DNA of 64,000 bases from Cordilura impudica. Taxonomy: Eukaryota > Arthropoda > Insecta > Diptera > Scathophagidae. Under the pieces are notes generated by a model, which worked only from the letters and a program-made list of their open reading frames with translations, had not been told where the DNA came from and ran no database searches. Of this stretch, positions 34,699 to 47,167 are shown one piece after another. The stretch is taken from the NCBI GenBank assembly GCA_963682025.1, contig OY821520.1, positions 237,645,364-237,709,363 on the forward strand. Reading direction: 5' to 3'. Both the position numbers and the translations under genes were made by a program. Within the stretch, counting starts at the first letter, position 1. Each line of letters opens with the position of its first letter.

Positions 34699-35467
34699 AT
34701 TGTACCACTATGTGTGACTTTGTGCTGACGTTTGTAACTACCAAAAATATATGATCTAGACCCCCCTTTTATTATACCGATCAACTCAGAATAATTTTCT
34801 GAGTCAATTTAGCGATGCCAGCCCGTCCGTCTGTGTGTCCATGCAAACTTTGTAATCAAACTAAGGGTCGTAAATATGAATATGTTTTGATGAAATTTAG
34901 TATATAAGCTTCTATCGCCCATGGGATGAACCGTATTGAAATTGATGATAATCAGTTCATGTTCCGACCTAGTCCCCATACAAATGCCTCCTATGATATC
35001 GACTTAAATAGTCGTAATATCCAAATTATCAAATATATCTCGGTCAAATTGGGACTGTGTCTGTTTATTGTATCCATTAATCAGTAATCTAAAAATAAAC
35101 CCAATAGGGCAATTTTTAGTCATAGCCCCCATATAAAGTTGCTCCCGATCTTCAATTAAATCTACATATATAAAACAAAACTTTTGCACAGATTTTTCTC
35201 AAATTTGGTTTGTATATGTTTTTGCAAAAAATAAGTGACCTTTCCATATATGGTCAGGATCGGTCCATTTTTCGACTTAGTCCCCATATATATATATAAC
35301 ATCTGATATGAACTTTTTCATAATCAAAGGAAAAAAAATATAACAACGCCACTGTGGTTTATGCTTATTTCCTAAATCCAATTAATTTACCTAAGAGATA
35401 GGGTCTCTAAACGCATGGTATAGGGTATCGCATATTCGGGCTAGACCGACTATAATTTTCTTACTGG
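34699..35467 (+). mobile_element. Family A repeat copy 5 (diverged)
   Basis: Recognisable over its full length but with many substitutions. The 5' end is eroded to GTACCACTATGTG; the TCCG run is reduced to CCGTCCGTCTG; the 3' palindrome is imperfect (CATATTCGGGCTAGACCG) and the end reads TTTTCTTACTGG. Confidence 0.7.
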
Positions 35468-35514
35468 TTTTTATTTCATTTATTTTCATATAAATTTTTT
35501 TTATATTTATTTAT

Positions 35515-35641
35515 AAAAGGGACCTAGTGTGTCAAAAAACGGGTTGTGTCAAAAACGGCGGATTCTGGTACCTTAAAGGGTGTAGAAACTTTAAATTCGT
35601 TTTTTTCTCAAAACTCAATTTTCACACACTAGGTCCCTTTT
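35515..35641. mobile_element. 127-bp inverted-repeat MITE
   Basis: The ends AAAAGGGACCTAGTGTGT and its exact complement flank 91 bp. Family and target duplication are not determined. Confidence 0.6.
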
Positions 35642-35744
35642 CTCGGAGAAGGTCACATATTTAAAACAAAGTTGCTGAAATTTTTATTTTCATATAAATC
35701 ATTCGAAAGGGCATTTATGTATTTTCGTAGAATAGTATATTTTT

Positions 35745-37010
35745 TTAAAAAGCTTCTAATCCTAAATAACTGCATTCTCTTAAAAACATTCCTTTAAAAA
35801 AAAAAATTACTCTTTTCTTAAAAAGTAGTTTCTTAAAAAACGTGCATCATCTACATCTTCTTGAAAAGAAGCTTTTAATAAAAAGTAAATTTTCTTAAAA
35901 AGAACATTTTCGTAAAGAAGTAAATTGCTTTATAAAACCGCTTTTCTTAAAAAGTACCTTAGAAAAGAAAACGTACGTTTTCTTAGAAAAGTACGTTTTC
36001 TTAGAAAAGTACATTTGCTTAAAAAATTTATAGTCTTAAAAATGTACCTTTTCGTAAAAAAGTATCTTTACTTACAAATGTATTTTGTTTAGAAAAGCAC
36101 CCTTTTTTTAAACCGTTTCTGTTCCTAAAAATGTACCATTTCTTAAAAAGTTCCTTTTCTTAAAAAGTACATTTAAAAAAAAATCACATTTTTTATAAAA
36201 GTATCTTTTCTTACAAAGTAGTTCTTTCAAAAAACTGTATTTTCTTAAAAAGTAAATTTTCCTAAAAAGTTAATTTTCATAAAAAAGTAAATTTCTTAAT
36301 AAAAGTAACTTTTATTAAAAAAGTAAATTTTTTTAAAATAAAGTAAATTTTCTTAAAAAAGTAAATTTTCTTAAAAAAGTAAATTTTCTTAGAAAAGTAC
36401 CTTTTCTTAAAAAGTTTCAATTCCTAAAAAAGTACCTATTCCTAAAAAGTACCTTTTCTTAAGAAACACAATTCTGAAAAAATACTTTTTCTTAAAAAAA
36501 TAACGTTTTCTTAAAAAATACCTTGTTTTAACAAGTACATTTAAAAAAAAAAATAGCTTTTAAAAAAAACTACCTTTTTTAAAAATTTCCTTTTCTTCAA
36601 AAGCACTTTTCTTAAAATATAAATTTTCTTAAAAGGGACCTTTTTAGTAAAAAGTAAATTTCTAAATAAAAGCACTTTTTCTTAAAAAAATACCTTAATT
36701 AAAAAAAAATATATCTTTTCTTAAAAATGTTTAGTTTCTTACAATAGTACATTTTCTTAAAAAGTTTCTATTCTTCAAAAAGTAAATTTTCTTAAAAAGT
36801 ACTTTTTTCTTTTCTTAAAAAGCGCTTTTTTCAAAACAGTGTATTTTCTTAAATACGACATTTACATAAAAAAAACTTAATAAAAATAGCTTTATTAAAA
36901 AAAAACTTAATTTTTTAATTTTGTTAAAAAGGTTCTACTTAAAGAGTACTTTATTTTAAAAAGTACATTTAGATGAAAAGTATAGTTTCTTCAAAAAGTA
37001 AATTTTATAC
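35745..37010. repeat. Degenerate minisatellite, second array
   Basis: Same TTTTCTTAAAAAGTACC-like unit as at 8205-9355, with A/T-run length variation. It ends just before a Helitron at 37052. Confidence 0.75.
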
Positions 37011-37051
37011 TCCTTTTTGGAGGGAAAAATTTTAAGATTTTCTTACTATAG

Positions 37052-37415
37052 TCTATAATATTAATAAGCTACGCAATTTTTTGTGACCGATGTTTTGTTC
37101 TACCATTTTATCCCAATTTTGGCCAAACGTATATTATTTGAATGGTATTTCTTTTTAGCCGTTTTGCAGATTTACATATTTTTAAATTTTTTCCTTTATT
37201 TTGAGTAAATTGCATTTAAATTTGCTACTAATACATACGTAAACTTATATATATGCAATGTGTGCTTCACTAAATTTGTAAATGTGTTGTTAATGAGTTT
37301 GTACCTTCATTTACAATAATAATAAACCATAAAAGTGTTGGTTTGTGAATTGGCTAAGTTGAAAAATAAAGCTGCCTAGAAACTACGCTCGAATTTCGAG
37401 CTCTGGATCCGCTAG
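37052..37415 (+). mobile_element. Small non-autonomous Helitron, copy 5
   Basis: TCTATAATATTAATAAGC to hairpin CTCGAATTTCGAG, spacer, CTAG, then T. The left flanking base is G rather than A. Confidence 0.7.
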
Positions 37416-37487
37416 TATTTACAATTCAGTTCGCCAGACAAAAAATTGTACAAAAAAAAAAAAAAATAACATTATTAATAACATTAA

Positions 37488-37809
37488 TGCCCGTTTTCTC
37501 AATAGGCGATTATCTTTTATCCCAACGAGAAAGTGCCGATTAAAGAAATTTGGTTTTCTCAATGTCTGGTTTGCTTCTATTTTGTCGCAAAGCTAACCGG
37601 CAATTATTTATTATTTTTGAGAGACATTGCCAACTAAAAATAATTCTCCCAACTTTCATACGTATTTTGAGAGGCATTGCCAGCTGAAAATAATGTTTTT
37701 GTCGGTACATTGAGAAAACCGAAATTATTAACCAGCAGTTTATCGGTCCAATAAATTTATATTTTGGTTAAGTAACAGGCAGTTTGACTATACATTGAGA
37801 GAACCGGCA
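37488..37809 (+). mobile_element. TAA-flanked inverted-repeat element F, copy 2
   Basis: TGCCCGTTTTCTCAAT at the left, ATTGAGAGAACCGGCA at the right, TAA on both sides. It lacks about 48 bp of the internal part found in copy 1. Confidence 0.65.
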
Positions 37810-38929
37810 TAAATGAGTTAAAAAAAATATTCAAAAATCCTAGATTGAATTCTTTTTGTTGGCCTCACTCCAGGTTATTCAATTTTTAAAGACATCGAAA
37901 GACTTTTGGAATAAAATTTTGGAAACTGGATAGTTACAATTAAACCCAAACCTCGAAAAATATTTTGGAATGTGAACACCATTGGATCACTCTTCCTACA
38001 AAATTTTGAAAAATTATTTGGTAAAGCGATCATTGAAATTCCAGTTAGACCTTTTGTCTAAATATTTTTTCAATTACCCGGAATAGTTTCTAGTACGAGG
38101 TGTTTTCTAATCTGAAGACCATAAACTTATTCTGAAGCCATTCTAAAAATATAAAAATATTGAACGGAATTGTGAACATAATTTATAAAACAAATTTTCT
38201 TCCAAAACTAAAATTTTTGACACGAAAAAATTTTTAGATTTTTTGGTGCTGATTTCTTGTGATATATATTTAGTGCTGAGAACATTCGTAGTTTTTACAG
38301 TAAACAATAACAAATATTCTTCATCCTTTTTTTAAATTCCCCAAAAAATTCCTCTTATTCAAGAAAAAACAAACGTATGTTAATTAATAATGTTAAAATA
38401 TTCTTAGCGATTTTAAATAGGATTTTTCTTTAGAGGCAAATAAGTCTTCAAAAAACTGCATAATCTAAACAAATTCGATAGAGTTGGTCGGGGAATCATG
38501 GATATGTTGGCGAACTGGACTTTATCCTATTCAAAACTTTCAGATTTCAACAGTTCTTTTCTTGATTTTTTCATAATAAACTACACCCGACTGCTATATT
38601 TTAAAGTAATTTATATTTTGTTTAAATATATATTGCTGTAAAAAAACTTAAAAAACATCATTATTTTAAATGTAATTTTTAATCGTTTTAATCAATATAA
38701 ATTGATACGAATAATTCGTTACATCGACATAAATATCGACAAAAATTTATTGATGAATTAAAATAACATTATCCGATTTTATATTATATTGGACACCAAG
38801 GCAGACAAAGGGACGTCGTTAAATTGACTCAGAAAGAGATTCGAAGTCAATTGCTATAATAAGTAGTGGGTTTGGTCAAGTATTTTTGATAGTAACAAAC
38901 ATCAGCTACAGAACAAGTAAGTTTAAAAA
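37810..38929. other. Spacer with a family-A-like remnant near 38790-38920
   Basis: No coding match. GGACGTCGTTAAATTGACTC and CAAGTATTTTTGATAGTAAC near 38810-38900 correspond to the 5' part of a family-A-type repeat in minus orientation. Confidence 0.4.
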
Positions 38930-39138
38930 CAAGTAAGAGTGTTAAATTCGGCTGGGCCGAATCTTTGATACCCTCCACCTTTTTAATTTTCAATTTTCAT
39001 TTTTAATTTATCATTTTCTATTTTTCACTTTTCAATTTTCATCTTTCGTTTTTCATTTTTAGTTTTTAATTTTTAATTTCTCATTTTCAATTTTTCATTT
39101 TCCACTTTTCATTTTCCATTTTCGATTTTTCATTTTCC

Positions 39139-39170
<32 letters not shown>

Positions 39171-39661
39171 TCAATTTTCCATTTTTAATTTTTAATTTTT
39201 CATTTTCCATTTTCCATTTTCCATTTTTACTTTTCATTTTTCATTTTCCATATTCCACTTTCGATTTTTCATTTTTAATTTTTCATTTTCCATTTGCCAT
39301 TTTTAATTTAAAATTTTTCATTATCTATTTTCCATTTTTAATTTTTAATTTTCCATTTTCCATTTTTCATCTTTCATTTTTCATTTTTATGTTTTAGTTT
39401 TTCATTTTTCATTTTCCATTTTTCACTTTCCATTTCTCATTTTTCATTTTCCATTTACCATTTTTCATTTTACATTTTTCAATTTTCTTTTTTCATTTCT
39501 CATATTCCATTTTCCATTTTTAATTTTTCGTTTTCCGTTTTCCGTTTTTCATTTTTCATTTTCCATTTTTCAATTTTAATTTTCAATTTTTCATTTTCCG
39601 TTTTTCATTTTTCATTTTCCATTTTCCATTTTTCATTTTTAATTTTCTTTTTCTATTTTGC

Positions 39662-39693
<32 letters not shown>

Positions 39694-39786
39694 TCCATTT
39701 TCCATTTTTCAATTTTCATTTTCCATTTTTCATCTTTAGTTTTTCAATTTTTGATTTTCATTTTCCATTTTTCAATTTCCATTTTA

Positions 39787-39821
<35 letters not shown>

Positions 39822-39988
39822 ATATTTCATTTTCCATTTTTAAATTTTAAATTTTCAATTTTCAATTTTCATTTTTCATTTTTCATTTTCTATTTTCCAT
39901 TTTTCAATTTTAAATTTTAGATTTTCATTTTTCATTTTTCATTTTTCATTTTCCATTTTTCATTTTTCATTTTCCGTTTTTCATTTTT

Positions 39989-40021
<33 letters not shown>

Positions 40022-41982
40022 TAATTTTTCTTTTTTAATTTTTCATTTTCATTTTTCATTTTCCATTTTTCATTTTCCATTTTCCATTTTCCATTTTTCA
40101 TTTTCATTTTCATTTTCATTTTCATTTTCATTTTCATTTTCATTTTCATTTTCATTTTCATTTTCATTTTCATTTTCATTTTCATTTTCATTTTCATTTT
40201 CATTTTCATTTTCATTTTCATTTTCATTTTCATTTTCATTTTCATTTTCATTTTCATTTTCATTTTCATTTTCATTTTCATTTTCATTTTCATTTTCATT
40301 TTCATTTTCATTTTCATTTTCATTTTCATTTTCATTTTCATTTTCATTTTCATTTTCATTTTCATTTTCATTTTCATTTTCATTTTCATTTTCATTTTCA
40401 TTTTCATTTTCATTTTCATTTTCATTTTCATTTTCATTTTCATTTTCATTTTCATTTTCATTTTCATTTTCATTTTCATTTTCATTTTCATTTTCATTTT
40501 CATTTTCATTTTCATTTTCATTTTCATTTTCATTTTCATTTTCATTTTCATTTTCATTTTCATTTTCATTTTCATTTTCATTTTCATTTTCATTTTCATT
40601 TTCATTTTCATTTTCATTTTCATTTTCATTTTCATTTTCATTTTCATTTTCATTTTCATTTTCATTTTCATTTTCATTTTCATTTTCATTTTCATTTTCA
40701 TTTTCATTTTCATTTTCATTTTCATTTTCATTTTCATTTTCATTTTCATTTTCATTTTCATTTTCATTTTCATTTTCATTTTCATTTTCATTTTCATTTT
40801 CATTTTCATTTTCATTTTCATTTTCATTTTCATTTTCATTTTCATTTTCATTTTCATTTTCATTTTCATTTTCATTTTCATTTTCATTTTCATTTTCATT
40901 TTCATTTTCATTTTCATTTTCATTTTCATTTTCATTTTCATTTTCATTTTCATTTTCATTTTCATTTTCATTTTCATTTTCATTTTCATTTTCATTTTCA
41001 TTTTCATTTTCATTTTCATTTTCATTTTCATTTTCATTTTCATTTTCATTTTCATTTTCATTTTCATTTTCATTTTCATTTTCATTTTCATTTTCATTTT
41101 CATTTTCATTTTCATTTTCATTTTCATTTTCATTTTCATTTTCATTTTCATTTTCATATTCATTTTCATTTTCATTTTCATTTTCATTTTCATTTTCATT
41201 TTCATTTTCATTTTCATTTTCATTTTTCATTTTTCATTTTTCATTTTTCATTTTTCATTTTTCATTTTTCATTTTTCATTTTTCATTTTTCATTTTTCAT
41301 TTTTCATTTTTCATTTTCCATTTTCGATTTTTCATTTTCAATTTTTCATTTTTCATTTTCCAATTTTCATTTTTAATTTTTCAATTTTCATTTTTCAATT
41401 TTCAATTTTCAATTTTCAATTTTCAATTTTCAATTTTCATTTTTCATTTTCCATTTTCCATTTTTCAATTTTCAATTTCCATTTTCCATTTTTCATTTTC
41501 CATTTTTCATTTTTCATTTTCCACTTTTCATTTTTATTAATTTTTAATATTTAATTTTAATGATAAAAAAATATGTGGTAAAACTTGCTTAGGCCAATGT
41601 GACACGTGCGGTATTAATACACACAACTGTAATGACTTACAAGAATTACAACATATACAACATATCTTAAGAAAAACAACAAACACACTGAAAAATTTTA
41701 TTTTTTCAAGAGTTTTTTCAAAGTTTCATTCATAGTTCGTGAACCCTTTGACCGATTTTGACGATTTTAAATAGCAACTCCTTTGGGATGTTAATAAACG
41801 ATTTTATGCAAGAAAGAACGGTCTAGCTTAGATATTGACGGCGTGATCGTGATTTCCACAGACAGACGGACAGACGGTCATCGGTAAATCAACTTCCCTT
41901 GTTATAAGGAATAAGAAAATATATATTTTTTTAGGGCCTCAGGAATTTATTTCGATGCTGCCACTGAGGTGTGGAGGGTATA
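38930..41982 (-). mobile_element. Element X copy 3, interior replaced by a giant microsatellite
   Basis: The plus strand begins CAAGTAAGAGTG, hairpin ATTCGGCTGGGCCGAAT, then GATACCCTCCACC (38930-38979), which is the X 3' end. At the other side 41690-41982 is an X 5' part: it contains GTGATCGTGATTTCCACAGA, a GACAGACGGAC run and terminal TGTGGAGGGTATA. Both ends are in the same orientation, so the array between them lies inside one X copy. Confidence 0.5.
38981..41545. repeat. CATTTTC/CATTTTT microsatellite with a 1.1-kb perfect hexamer core
   Basis: The core 40099-41224 is (CATTTT)n, about 188 units with one visible substitution near 41158. It is flanked by degenerate heptamer units (CATTTTC, CATTTTT, CAATTTT). 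Because the unit is six bases, two frames on the minus strand stay open (Met-Lys and Glu-Asn dipeptides); these are not genes. Confidence 0.95.
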
Positions 41983-43734
41983 ATAATCCAGCATAGTTTC
42001 GATAAACCGTGCCACTGTTTCGTTTTCTGCAGACCAAAAGACCGCAAAAAATTTGAAGTTTCTTGAAAGTCGACCTCTTACAAAAAAATCATAATGTTCC
42101 AATTTTATTTTAGATTCCGAATGAATTTAACAAAATATTGTAATTTATAAACTTTGCAACAATGTGGCCACACTTTACTACAATACCTTTTGTTTTTTTT
42201 TTTTTTGTTTTTGTTTTTTGATTTTACTAATAAAGCAAAACAAGATTTTATTTAGAGAACAACGAACAAGTTTAACGTACATATTGCAAAATCAGCCGGT
42301 CCATATATTAAGCGTATGTTCTGTAATGTAAGTAAGCCTGTTTTTGCTATCGTAGGTCGTTGGCGGTTAAAATATGTGCATAAATAAAATTGACTTCAAG
42401 TTTCAAACAGAAAGCAAGATACAAGGTAGTTGCATTTAGCTTCGTATTCGTAATACCACCACCAAATACAATTTAACATTGCAAAAGCACCTTAGTCAAG
42501 CAAGTTGTAGTTGCAATCGATCTTGCGATTTTAATTTAGCGGTATATTCTATTAATGATGTCTTATAAGGGGCAGAACTGCAAAAGAGTTTCATAAAGTG
42601 TAGTTGATAGAGTTTTTAGAAATTAAAAAGACATCAAAAAATGGTCAAGCCTACACGGAAAATAATAACTACAAAACAGTCACATTAACTTCAACTTTTG
42701 TTATTACAATTAATTTTGTTAATATAACAAATATTTTTGTTGCTTAAAATTTTTAAGCCGGCAATCTTTTTTAACAACGACTTTTTCATGAACAGGAAAA
42801 TTTTTAACAATCTACAAAAATATATTAATAATGATTTCGTCATAATGAACAATTTAATTGTTACTAGTTAATGCAATTGTCTAAAGTAAAATTATTATGT
42901 TATAAAATAAATTTGTTACCAATTACATATCGTGCACGTATCTATTGATAGAAGACATTCTTGCAATTATTTTAAAAACTAGTGATTTGTTTAGTGGTCC
43001 TCTAATAATTCCCCAGAAATAAAAACCCAATTTTGATATTGAATTTAACAATCAGTTCTTTAGAAGCTCTGCTATCATGATAAATGAATACGTATGTAAA
43101 GACGTTTGACTGAATCAAGTTCTCTTTAAAGTTTGCTCACCTTTTTTTTAATTTTCTTTTTGTTGTTGTATTCGTTTGTTGCATTTATCGTTTGACCCCG
43201 TTTGTTATTGCCCAATCCACAATTTGTTATTGACAATGAGCCATTTTAGTGCATTTCAGGAATGCATGAAAATGTTAAGAAGAAATCTTTAAATACACTA
43301 TTCAACAGCCAAAAATGAAAGGAGACAAGAAAACTGTACTTAAGGTAGTTAATGAGGAGTCGCTGATGCCGAATCTGCGGTCCGTTTTGCTCTGTTAGGA
43401 TTTTTTTTATTGACATAAAAATTTCAAAAATTTAAAAGATTTCAAAAATATCAGTTTGTATTTTTTCATCAAACATTCATTTAAAAATGATTTTTTAGAT
43501 TTTGTATTTTTTTTTACATAATTTTAAAGAAGTCAAAAAAGTCATCAAAATTTAAATTATAAAAAAAATAAAAAAATTAATTTTTTGAAACAAATTTAAA
43601 AACAAATATTTAAAAAAAAATTAAAGTTAATAAAAAAAAAAAAAGCTAACCCATAAAAACCAAGTTTTTATTATACTCCCTTTCTTTGGAAATTAAATTT
43701 CAGTCTTACTGAACAATTATGAATTCTACAGTCA
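41983..43734. other. Spacer, nothing firmly recognised
   Basis: AT-rich. An ATG at 43315 opens 27 codons (MKGDKKTVLKVVNEESLMPN...) with a GTAGTT after CTTAAG that could be a splice donor. This is too little to call an exon. Confidence 0.35.
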
Positions 43735-43840
43735 AATTTTTTTCTTCGAGTAGATCACGGAAAAAAGGTTAAAAATCGATCCAAAGTTTTGTCGACAAGC
43801 AGACACTACGAATTAATAGAAAGGGAGTAAAAATAGAAAA
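43735..43840 (+). repeat. Element X fragment
   Basis: GTCGACAAGCAGACACTACG and the following AATTAATAGAAAGGGAGTAAAA match the internal part of X at 26238-26285. Confidence 0.55.
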
Positions 43841-46103
43841 AGGCTCATATTAAAAAAAGAAATATGAAATATATCATGCATTTATAGACCCTATCTCTTG
43901 GGTCCAACTAATTGGATATAGCAAATAAGCATTAACCAAATATGTTATTAATTTTTTTGGCTGCAGATATGAAAAAGTTCATATTGGATGCTATATTTAT
44001 ATGGGGACTAGGTCGAAAAATGGACCGATCCTGACCATATTTGGTAAAGTCACTTATATTCGCAAAAACCTATGCTAACATAATTTGGGAAAAATCTGTG
44101 CAAATTTTTTTTTTTTATAGATTTAAGTGAAGATCGGAAGCAGCTTTCTATGGGGGCTATGACTAAAAATTGGCCTAAAGGGTTTACTGACTACTGATTA
44201 ATGGATACAATAAACATACACAGACCCAATTTGACCGAGATCTATATGACAATTAGGATATTATGACCATTTAAGTCGATATCACAGGGGGCATTTGTAT
44301 GGGGATTAGGTCGGAAATAAACTGATTATCATCAATTTCAATAGCGTTCATCCTATGGGCGATATAAGCTTATATACTAAATTTTATCAAAACATATTCA
44401 TATTTGCGACCTGTAGCAAGAATCATATATACATAAATGAGGATGTGCAAACTGAAATTTGTTCATCATAAACTGACTAACCAGGAGTGGCGGTTCTCAG
44501 AATGTTCATGTGAACATTGAACATATGAACAAGAGTGGCAGAACTCAAAATGATCATGAAGAAGAAGAGTTGCGAGAGCAGCCATTTTGAGGATTGCCAA
44601 AGAAGTGTTTAAAAACAGAATAAAGGAAAAATGTAGTAGGAGAAAACATGAAACTGGAATTATTAAAAAAGAGGTATATATTATATATTATAATTTGTAA
44701 TAAAAAAATGAAATTTATTTTAAGATTACACAAAGTTTTTTATTTATATTTAGGAAGTTTTTGCTTTTAAATGAATTCGTCATATTAGTCATTGCCTTTA
44801 TTTAAAAAAAAAAAGCAGTAACAAAAAAATCTCTTTTTGAATTTATGTGGTGGCCCTGAAAAGGGCCTTTTTATACCCTCTACACCTCAGGTGTTAAAAA
44901 TGTTAAATAAAAGGTCTTATTAAAAAGGTAAACAAATTTATAAATAACTTTTTCTTAATACTATAAAAATATGCAATAAAAAAAAACATAAAAAATTTTG
45001 TTTTTTATTTTTGCAAAAATTTTAATAATGTTCAACAATTTACGATAATTTTGTATATCCTGCCAACTTGGAAAATATTAAAGGTGCTATTACACGAACT
45101 GTACTGTCACTTTTTTTATCCATATGAAATTCCTCATGTCTGTCAAAATTGTCTTTTACATACGATTCATAATTTTTGCTATCACACGTGCATATGTATT
45201 TCCGTATGACATAACCTCTAAATGTAAACAACAGCTGATTTAATTTGTGAATTTACAAAAATTTATTGTTAAAAAAAGGTTATATATTTTTTAATTGTTA
45301 TTCAATACTAAACAATTTATTTTTCTTTCAATATTAATCTTTAAAATTTACTCTGTTTTTCTTTCGCCACAAGCAGTGTTGTATTTTCATATGTTTGTCA
45401 TGCAAAAATTGAACCTGTTCTAATTGAGAGTTTGAAATTGGTTTTGTCTTTTTCAGATATCGTTGAATTCTAATCAGAATTGATATTTAAATTATAAAAA
45501 AAAGTGTTGTTCATAGAAATGAGTAAATTGAAATGAGTGTTTAAAAAGATTTTAAGTAAAAGCCATTTTTCGTATTAAATTATGAAAATTAATCTATCCA
45601 TGTGCAAAAAAAACAACATATAAAAATTATTTGCAATGTTTTCCATCATATCCTGCACAACTCCGAAATTGATAAGATTTTGTGTTTTCATTAAAAAATA
45701 GTTCAGATAAAATTTAATTCGCAAAGTTTAAATTTTTCCTTTTTTATACATTGGAAACTTTTACAAAATTTTAAATTTGCAAATTGATTTTTAATAATTT
45801 CGCGTTAAGTCGTAAAATTATTTTTTTTCTTGCGAAATCACTCTTTGCTGTGTTCTCTAACGAAAGATAACAAATTTGTTTAAAAAAATTCATTTAACAA
45901 CAAAATAGGCGAAAAAAAATTTTTTAAGCATGCCAAAACAATGGAAACTTCTGTACCAGAGTTGATTAAAACAATAAAAATTGAAGATGGTAATAAATTA
46001 AATGTGTAAAATCTTAACCGTTATTTAAATATTTAAAGTTTCTAGCATTTGAACTGTTTTTTAAATACAATTGTATTTTTCAATGTTTTTATCTTATTAT
46101 TTA

Positions 46104-46205
46104 CTAGTGTATCCCAGCACTCGAAATTCGAGTGCAAATTCTAGGAAATATTATTTTTTTCATTCAAGTTTTTTCTTCCAATGTTTTTTTAATCTATATA
46201 TGTGA
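46104..46205 (-). mobile_element. Helitron 3' fragment, copy 6
   Basis: Minus-strand GAATTTGCACTCGAATTTCG, then GTGCTGGGATACA and CTAG (46107-46104), followed by T. Only the 3' ~100 bp is present. Confidence 0.55.
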
Positions 46206-46410
46206 CACGGAAAGTTAAAAGGGGCATATGGTCAGAAAATAAGTTTTGGAGAAAAACGACTTTGAAGTTAACAAGTTGATTTTGAATATTGAATATTTAA
46301 ATGAGCCTAAAGGTATGTTAATCAATTTTAGCAATTCACGATTCAACACAGAGCGTCGGATTTATAATTTAAATCATTCGCATTAACAGCGTGCAACGGT
46401 GGAAGCGGTG

Positions 46411-46641
46411 GCAGCGGCATGCCCACAGAAAAAAGATGAGGTGGAAGTGGCATGCCCTCCAAATGAAGTTAAAATGGTAAAGAACCCTGTCCTATATCGC
46501 CATAATTCGAAAAAAGGTGAAGCCATGGACGACTTCGACGTGTGCGGGGTTACCGTAGCTTCGAAACTTCGGCAGATGACTATTGAACGGAGCCGAATAG
46601 TGGAAAGGAAGATATATGATATATTTTTTTTATTTTTTTAA
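46411..46641 (+). pseudogene. Possible DNA-binding protein C-terminal fragment
   Basis: An open stretch without its own upstream ATG in the right place reads ACPQKKDEVEVACPPNEVKM, then DDFDVCGVTVASKLRQMTIE and RSRIVERKIYDIFF. 'FDxFGxxVAxxLRxL...K..I..I.F' is a C-terminal motif that I associate with MADF/Myb-like proteins of insects and of PIF/Harbinger elements; here the usual FG is CG. It runs into a T-rich tract. It is likely a relic of the surrounding transposon; the family assignment is weak. Confidence 0.3.
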
Positions 46642-47087
46642 ATTTTTTTATTTAAATTTATATTTAAGTTCCTGAATTGTTTTTTTTATTATTATTATTT
46701 TTAATTTTCTTATTTAAATTTATATTTAAGTTTCTTAATTGTTTATTTTCTTAATTTTTTTATTTCGTTATTTTTTGAATTTTTAGGTTTACATTTAAAA
46801 TTTACTTTAATTTTTTTTTTTATAAAATAAAATTTTTGAAAATATACATTTGTGTTTCCTTATTTGCTTTCAATTTCACATATTTTTTCAACCATGTTTG
46901 AAAAATTTCATTCCACATAAAACAAATGTCTTATGAAATTTTTCAAATTAACTTTAGTTGATGAAATTGCAAATGTTAAAAAATTGAAACTTTTCTACTT
47001 TTTGCCTTTTACAATTTGTTTTGTTTTCTTATATTAACTATGTGTGTGTTTTTGTTGTTTCTTATTGTGTGCCAATGTGCGTATACC

Positions 47088-47167
47088 CAGTCAGCATTTC
47101 ATATCTAGTCATAAAACCAAGATTCTTCATAAAACTGTGTCATAATTTCATTAAATGCTAACTGGGT
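47088..47167. mobile_element. 80-bp MITE with CCCAGTCAGCATTT ends
   Basis: CCCAGTCAGCATTT at the left and AAATGCTAACTGGG at the right. A larger element with related ends is at 62490-62860. Confidence 0.5.

Noticed and set aside
40021..41230. Two minus-strand open frames of about 390-400 residues made of Met-Lys or Glu-Asn repeats
   Set aside because: They are translations of a hexamer microsatellite; a six-base unit leaves frames open by arithmetic.
38981..41545. CRISPR-like array
   Set aside because: Units are contiguous and identical without spacers, and the genome is eukaryotic.
43315..43400. 27-codon ATG frame with a possible splice donor
   Set aside because: Too short and unsupported by a downstream exon.
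45040..45231. 63-residue minus-strand open frame
   Set aside because: No recognisable motif; lies in AT-rich transposon interior.
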